Source of the DNA: Ilex aquifolium
Lineage: Eukaryota; Streptophyta; Magnoliopsida; Aquifoliales; Aquifoliaceae
DNA length: 64,000 bases
Direction of reading: 5' to 3'
Assembly: GCA_951799425.1 (NCBI GenBank)
Contig: OX637409.1
Span: 14,001,460 to 14,065,459, forward strand
The translations under genes and the position numbers were made by a program. A model generated the notes under the pieces. The model was not told where the DNA came from. It saw only the letters and a program-made list of their open reading frames with translations, and made no database searches. Below are positions 57,698-64,000 of the stretch, piece by piece; the stretch's first letter is position 1; each line of letters starts with the position of its first letter.

Positions 57698-57759
57698 CTA
57701 AAACCCTAGCCGAGTAGCTGCTAAAACCCTAGCCGAGTAGCTGCTAAAACCCTAGCCAT
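57698..57759 (+). repeat. 23-bp repeat with telomere-like aaaccctag boxes in E2
   Basis: Two full units and one partial unit of ctaaaaccctagccgagtag plus ctg. Confidence 0.85.
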
Positions 57760-57818
57760 GTATCACGCGCGCAAAATTTGAGGTTCTCCACCTGAAAACT
57801 CCTTGTTCGAACCTTCTT

Positions 57819-58915
57819 CTAATGTTGCCTTGACAACTCCCCTTGATACTTGGCTAGCTGTATAAACGCCAATTCCCTCCTTTCCTCAGACAGATCGAGA
57901 TCCTTGGCTAGGGTTTGATAATTATTTCCTGACTCGAAGGCTTGACTTCGTATAGTCGGGAGCCCTACCTCCAAATGTATGACAGCTTCTACCCCGTACG
58001 TCATGGCATAGGGAGTTTCCCCTGTAGAAGTCCTCGAAGTGGTCCTATACGCCCATAGGACATTTAGCAGCTACTCGGTCCATCTGCCCTTAGCTCTTTC
58101 CAACCTCTTCTTTATCCCAGCCAACACTGTCTTATTGAAGACTTCCGCCTGCCCGTTACATTGAGAATATGTCGGGGTGGAGTAATAGTTACGTATTCCG
58201 AATCCCGAACAGAACTCCCTGAATGGCCCACTGTTGAATTGGGTGCCGTTGTCAGACACAGTGGCATGTGGGATTCCGAATCGAGTGATGATATTCTACC
58301 AAACAAACTTCTTGGTCTCGACGTCCCGAATACGGCTCAACGGCTCGGCTTCAATCAATTTCGTAATGTAGTTAGTGGCGACCAGGAGGAACTTCTTGCC
58401 CAAGGGTGCCTTTGGCAGTGGCCCTACTATATCCATCCCTCATTGAGAGAATGGTCACGGACTCGTCAAAGGGTTTAGGTCTTCGGCCACTGTCGGATAA
58501 TAAGGGCAAACTTCTAGCACTTATCGCATTTCTGGACATACCTGTTGACATCTTTTTGAATATATGGCCACCAATATCCCTGGGACATCGCACGGTGTGC
58601 GAGGAACCTTCCTCTTGTGTGACTCCCACAGATCCCCTCATGAATTTCATACAACAATGGTTCAACCTTATCCTCGGGAACACATAACAAGTATGGTCCC
58701 GAGAAGGATCTTCTATATAGCTTATGATAGGGGAACATCCAAAATCTAGGAGCTTTTAGTTTGACATTCCTCCCTTCCTTGACATCCTCAGTGAGTACCC
58801 CGTTCATCAAATATTTGATTATAGGGTCCATCCAGCCTGGAGGTAAATCCCGGGTGTGCATCGGCAGTGCCTCCATGGCACCCAAATCCTTTTCTCGGGA
58901 TTTCCAAGTAGTCAA
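57819..58915 (-). pseudogene. E2 integrase (broken frames)
   Basis: The zinc-binding part (58915-58514) has HEGICGSHTRG and CDKC followed by a stop. The core continues at 58259 with SDNGTQFNSGPF, GIRNYYSTPT, NGQAEVFNKT, and at 58004 with YGVEAVIHLEVGLPT. Several frames are used, so no complete enzyme exists. Confidence 0.82.
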
Positions 58916-58959
58916 TGGTAATACACCGAGTTACCTCTGAAACCAAGGCCAAGGCGAGG

Positions 58960-59971
58960 CAGGCCAATACATCGGCGTGGCTATTGTGGTCTCTTGAAAT
59001 TTGAGACACCTCCACCTTTTCAAACTTCTATATTCTCGATTTTGCCCTCTGGTGATAGGCTTTCATCCTGTTGTCTCGGGCCTCAAAGTCACCATTAATT
59101 TGATTTACCACCAACTGGAATCACATAAAATATGAAGGTTCCTAACCTCGATCGAGCACGCGATATCAAGTCCAGCCAGTAGCGCCTCGTACTTGGCCTC
59201 GTTGTTAGACGCTTTAAATCCGAGTCTGATGGCTCGTTCCACCGTAAATCCTCCCGAATTGGCCAAGACTACACCTACTCTGCCCCCTTGTGTTCGAGGA
59301 TCTGTCTACGTGTAAACTCCAAACTTCATCGTGGTCGAAAGTTAATGTTTTCTCCTCTGCAGGATACTCAAACGCAGAGAACTCGACAATGAAATCAGCA
59401 AGAATTTTTCCCTTGATGGAAGTACGAGGCTTATAGATTATTCGAATTCTCCTAGCTCCACGGACCACTTGGCAACTCGTCCTAACATATTTGCTTTGTG
59501 GAGTATGGGCTTAAGGGGCCGAACCGTTAAGACCTCGATGGGATGGGCTTGAAAATAGTGCCTAAGTTTCCTTGTCGAGACGACCAAGGCTAGTATGAGC
59601 TTCTCCATTGGCAAGTATCTGGTCTCGGTATCAAGCAGGGTCTTGTTTATATAATATATTGGTCTCTTTACACTATTGAGCTCTCTCACCAGTGCCCCAC
59701 TGATCGCCCATTCTGAAACAGATAAGTAAAGGTTCAAGACTTCACTTGGTGCTGAAACGGATAAAGTAGGAAGGGACTTCAGATACTTCTTGATTCCTTC
59801 TAGGGTCCGATCGCATTCTTCGCCCCAAGAGCCTTTCACCGCCCTTTTAAGCATGGCGAAGAACGACTTACACCTATCCGAAGACTTAGAGATAAATCGG
59901 TTGAGAGCCGCCAACAACCTGGTTAGCTTTTTTATGTCCTTAAAGGTCCTTGTCTTCTGTATATCTTGCAC
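58960..59971 (-). pseudogene. E2 RNase H plus second RNase H-like domain
   Basis: The Ty3-type part (59971-59438) has LLAALNRFISKSSDRC, LYLSVSEWAISGALV and LRHYFQAHPIEVL. The second domain follows in broken frames with [25 protein letters not shown] (about 59221-59170) and HADVLACLALA near 58970. Confidence 0.78.
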
Positions 59972-60088
59972 GAACTATATTTGATCGGGGTTGGCCTCTA
60001 TGCCGTGATGAGTAACCAAATACCCCAAGAATTTGCTCGAGCTTACCCCAAATGCACACTTCGAAGCGTTGAGCTTCAAGCTATACTT

Positions 60089-60877
60089 TCAGAGCACGAC
60101 AAAGGTGACCCCGAGATCCCGAAGATGATCAGCTTTCTCCTTGCTTTTTACCAACATGTCATCAATATAAACTTCCATAGTGGTGCTGAGTTGTTGCTTA
60201 AACATCTTATTCATCAAACGCTGATATGTGGTGCCAACGTTCTTCAAACCGACCGGCATTATTGTGTAACAATAGATTCTGTGGGATGTGATAAACGTCA
60301 TTTTCTTTTGATTAGATTCGTGTAAAGGGATCTGATGATAACCTGCTCGGGCGTCCATGAAGGTAATTCGTTTATGTCTTGTAGTCACATCGACAAGCTG
60401 GTCAACCTTTGGTAATGGGTACTCATCTTTAGGACACGCCTTGTTCAGATCCGTAAAGTCCACACAAACCTGCCACTTTCCACATCTCTTCTTGGCACAA
60501 ACCATGTTGGAAAGCCACTCAAGGAATTAAACCTCTCTTATTGATCCAGCCCCGAGCAACCGGTCTACCTCCTCGTCAACAACTTGTACGTGATGAGGCG
60601 CCGACCTGCAAGCCTTTTGCTTCATGGGTTTGAAGGTTGGATTAACATGAAGCCGATGACATATTACCTCGGGACTTATCCCCATCATCTCGGCGGGGGT
60701 CCATGCAAAAACGTCGACATTCCGACAAAGAAAGTTTACCATCTCGGACCTCTCGGTGCCCCCCAATGATGCTCCTATCAGAAAAAATTTCTCCTCATCC
60801 CTGGGATTTAAAAAGACCTTAACTAGAGCCTCCATGGATCGATCAGCTGGGTTTGTCATGGGCTCATCAACACCCAT
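60089..60877 (-). pseudogene. E2 reverse transcriptase (broken frames)
   Basis: Frame 60877-60527 has VFAWTPAEMMGISPEV and the upstream RT region. Frame 60505-60089 has KWQVCVDFTDLNKACPKDEY, MDARAGYHQI and the catalytic YIDDMLVKSKEKADHL. Confidence 0.85.
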
Positions 60878-61038
60878 CCGACCAAACTGTGACTGCTATT
60901 TGGCTAACACTGCCTCGGGTTCACGCTCTTGGGACTTAGCGTTAACCCCAATTTTCACCGCCGCGTAAAAAAACTTTTTGACGAAGCTTGGTTGCCGCAG
61001 ATTTCCATGAATACCCTTGGTGTAGGGAATTTTATCTT

Positions 61039-61574
61039 CTAATGGTAAGATGAATGCACCGTCTTCATAGCATGTAACCATGTTCTGCCCAAGATGGCAT
61101 TGTAAGGGGAGTCGAAGTCTATCACTACGAATTCAACCGAGACTGTAACAATCCCGGCAGTGGCCGTGAGGGTAACCTTCCCGAGGGGAAGGACATAAGA
61201 ACCGTTGAATCCTACAAGCGGAGTCTTCACGAGCTTCAAGTCTTTTTTTGAGTGAATCCCATCTTACGAAAGAGGCTTTCGTACATTACCTCAGATGAAC
61301 TTCCCGAGTCGACCAGGATCCTCTTTACATCGTATTTCTCAATCCAGAGGGTGATCACCAAAGCGTCATCATGCGGAAGGGCCAACCCAGCCAGATCGGC
61401 ATCAGAGAAATGAATGGACTCAGCGTCGAGCTGAGGTCTTTTAGATGATTGCCCCCCACACCTACTTTCTTCTACCTTCACGAATTGTGCGACCTTTTGG
61501 AAGTCGGGTCGAAGCGAATTATAAGTTGGCCTATCAACCATGCAAGCGTGTATCACTTCGATCATAGTTGTCAC
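61039..61574 (-). pseudogene. E2 aspartic protease region
   Basis: Active site RILVDSGSSSEVMYESLF at about 61334-61281, then VGFNGSYVLPLGKVTL. A poly-T run near 61243 shifts the frame between the two parts. Confidence 0.8.
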
Positions 61575-61639
61575 TTCTCGGGCTACGCCAGCTTCCTCCC
61601 TTGCCGAGCCCCTAGGAGCCGCACCATCAATGAATTCCC

Positions 61640-63126
61640 CAAGATGACCTTCTTGGATCAGCTGCTCTAGGAACGAATTTTATACCCTATAATCCTCGGT
61701 CAAATGTCCAACGTCCCAATGGTAAGAGCACTGAGAAGTCGAATCCCTGGTGGATGGGTCACCTTACATCTTGGGTGGCCACTTGAAGAAGGGCTCCTTC
61801 TTTATCTTGTGAAGCATTTTGTAAATGGGTTCTTTGAAGACCGTGCTCACCCTCTGAAAAGACATGCGGCTTGGGGCCGGTGCCCGTGGCCCCCTCTTGG
61901 CTAGTGCCTCCTTATCCCGCTTTTTCGACGCGGGAGCCTTGGACTCGAGAACAGTAGATTCCTCTTCCACCTTTGCATATTTGTTTATACATGACATGAG
62001 GTCCTTCATATCCACTAGAGTCCGTTTAATCAAAGACCGATACAAATCAGTGTCCCGGGACAACCCTAGCCGAAAGGTCGTTGTTGCCATGGTCTCCGAA
62101 CATGTCTCAACTTCGTTTACCTCCTCCCAATATCGGATTGCATATTGCCGAAGGGTCTCCCCACTCTTCCGCTTGAGTGTCAGCAGAGCACCGATGTCCA
62201 TTGGCCTTTTGCTACTGGTGATAAATCGAGCAACAAACAGCTCGGTCATCTACTTCCAAGACCTAATACTTTCAGGAGCCAAGTTCTTATACCATTTCAT
62301 GGTAGTGTCCCCAAGACTCATGGGGAACACTCGACACAACAATCTATGGTTTGTGTAGTAGATGGACTTAAGTTGCTTGCACTGTCGTAGATGGCTCTTG
62401 GGGTCTATCCTCCTGTCGTACACCTTGAAGCAGGGGACAGTGAACGTCTTCGGCATCTCGATCTCCTTGATAGCTCGGACGAATGGTGAGACGATTTGCT
62501 TATCCTCCGCGTCCTCATCCTCCCTCCGTAGGGGTTTTGGCGCTTGGCATCCAGGCATAAATGGAGATCCTCTCGGGTTCTCTTGTTTCTAGGTCCCTTT
62601 GTCGTCGAGTCCGTGTGGGATTCTGCCACCTCCGCACTCCCCGAGAGTCTGTGGCGAAGATCCCTACGGGATAGATCTCACCGACACTTCTTACTTCCTC
62701 CGGATCTATCCTCGAGAGCATGCTCTTCGTGACTCCGAATTTCGCGTGCAAGCTTCGCCCTAGGGCCTTCTGCCCTATACTCCAGGAATCACTTCAGTGG
62801 ATACTCCTGTCCACACGTCTGCTACTCCGCCAACTAGTTTCCTCTAACCGCTTGAAATTATCTTGACGGGTATGCACGTTAGCGTTGTCTTTCTCGAGCT
62901 GTTTCAAACCATCTCCCATCCATTTTTCCATTAACTCGACAATTTCCTGAGCCAAGAAACCTTGTCCCCCAAGGCTCTGGTCCACCGGTAACGTTTGCTG
63001 TGAGTTATGCTGAATGTCATTCAACTGGTTCAAGGAGCGGGATTTAGTGACTACAGGGAGCCGACTAGCTTCCACGTTTCTCATGCGTAGGTTGACCCCC
63101 AACTCACCTTGGGATCGCATGTTCAC
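61640..63126 (-). pseudogene. E2 gag (broken frames)
   Basis: N-terminal frames (63126-62794, 62751-62405) are weakly conserved. The gag core spans 62558-61764 with HLRQCKQLKSIYYT, GDTTMKWYKNLAP, FITSSKRPMDIGALL, ETLRQYAIRYWEEVNE and LGLSRDTDLYRSL. A zinc-knuckle-like CSYHWDVGHLTED follows near 61730-61690, with its last cysteine replaced by tyrosine and a TAA soon after. Confidence 0.8.
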
Positions 63127-63179
63127 TATGACACTATCGCTACGGGGAGTTCATATATTTCCCACATACAACGCCAAAT

Positions 63180-63912
63180 TACACGGGTGAATTCCTGCAA
63201 TGAGTTGAGATAGCAATATGTTGAACGATCCTGGAGGATGAACCTGGAACAATTAAAGGATTAGGAAAGGGGTCAGGTATGTACCCGACTAATCCCCTCC
63301 GAAGCTCAAGTCAGTCGGTGTTAGAGTCATTAGCACAATGTATTATCTATTTTCATATTGCGTACCTTAGGCCAGCTTCTTGAGGGGTATTTATACCTGG
63401 GTTTACAATGATGGCAGTGCCTTTGAGTCCCATCTTAGAATTTAATAGTCTGCACTCATATCCTAGCATAATGAGTGTCATCCAATCAAATCTTCTTAAG
63501 ACTGGTCTCCTCGGGCGAATGGACCAATGCTTAGGACCCCCTGAGTATTCATGGCTCAACCCCCCGTCATTAAATACCTCTTCTCGGTGCTTGACACCTA
63601 CGCCCGATCGTTCACTAGTCGGGAATAAACACCCTCGAGTTTGACCGAGGACTTCATGTCGGTGTAATAGCTATTAATGCCTCTTAATGATGATTGTCTC
63701 TGCACTTTTCGAGGATCTAGACACTCATTAATGACTCTGTTACAGCCACTCAAGACCCACATTAATCAGTTGTCATATCTTTTTTAATGCTAGACTCTAA
63801 GGGGCGTACTCGGACCTTTCCAACATAACTACTCGGCGTGCTTTGCACGCCCTAATGACTGTAACTGCTCACGTGTCCATTCACTACTGTTAAGCCACCT
63901 AAAGTCCCGTCA
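63180..63912 (-). repeat. E2 5' LTR
   Basis: 733 bp. On minus TGACGGGACTTTAGG to CCGTGTA, where the expected CA end has become TA. A TATAAATA box (minus) lies near 63400-63390. Confidence 0.88.
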
Positions 63913-64000
63913 ATTATATCAAATTATAACAAAACATGTGTAAAAAAATTAATGAATTGATGATGTTTTGTATAATCTTTTAGCATATTTACTATTATTA

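Larger units (their letters stand above)
53983..63912 (-). mobile_element. Ty3/Gypsy (Tat-type) retrotransposon E2
   Basis: 9.9 kb on minus, with LTRs at 63180-63912 (5') and 53983-54726 (3'), a PBS-like AATTTGGCGTTGTATGTGGG at 63179-63160, and a polypurine tract GGGGGCAGT at 54735-54727. Flanks attct (53978-53982) and attat (63913-63917) may be a diverged TSD. Order on minus is gag, protease, RT, RNase H, second RNase H, integrase; the antisense gene is on plus. Clearly older than E1, with denser stops and more diverged LTRs. Confidence 0.9.

Overview
This window looks like nuclear DNA of a flowering plant, most likely a eudicot. The evidence is genes split by GT-AG introns, a plant-type phosphoinositide phospholipase C (PI-PLC), L1-type LINEs, Copia and Ty3/Gypsy LTR elements with plant-style primer-binding sites, two Helitrons and AT-rich foldback MITEs. 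I cannot name the species. There are no bacterial operons, no CRISPR arrays, and no tRNA or rRNA genes that I can see.

The backbone is a two-gene locus present twice in direct orientation. Copy 1 spans about 275-14222 and copy 2 about 26032-38614. Each copy carries the 3' end of a bS18 (organellar ribosomal protein S18-like) gene on the plus strand, followed by a convergent nine-exon PI-PLC gene on the minus strand. In copy 2 all nine PLC exons join in frame into a 574-residue protein with the five catalytic X-domain residues and a C2 domain. In copy 1 the exon 8 tyrosine codon is TAA, which removes the C2 domain, and the N-terminus carries a 57-bp in-frame tandem duplication. The last bS18 exon has the same premature TGA in both copies, so that gene was probably dead before the duplication. 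Two LINEs inside PLC introns are shared by both copies and so are older than the duplication. A 1285-bp Helitron nested in one of them is found only in copy 1, and copy 2 preserves the empty site.

The 14.2-26.0 kb spacer between the copies is mobile-element debris. In order it holds a TIR-bounded element containing a second Helitron (with a GGT/GGC microsatellite) and an AT-rich minisatellite, a foldback MITE, a CA/TA-rich tract, a PIF/Harbinger-like Myb/SANT ORF1 remnant, and a degenerate minus-strand Copia element (20856-25274) with no recognisable gag.

Beyond 38.6 kb are two nearly complete Tat-type Ty3/Gypsy elements in opposite orientation: E1 (plus, 38730-50056, TSD aggag) and E2 (minus, 53983-63912). 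Both encode gag, protease, RT, RNase H, a second RNase H-like domain and integrase, all broken by stops and frameshifts. Both also carry an antisense gene between pol and the 3' LTR, with similar protein segments and an intron acceptor at the corresponding place. In E1 this antisense gene has its own TATA box. Between E1 and E2 lie a possible solo LTR, a pair of 76-bp direct repeats and a second copy of the foldback MITE. The only plausibly functional host gene in the window is PLC copy 2.
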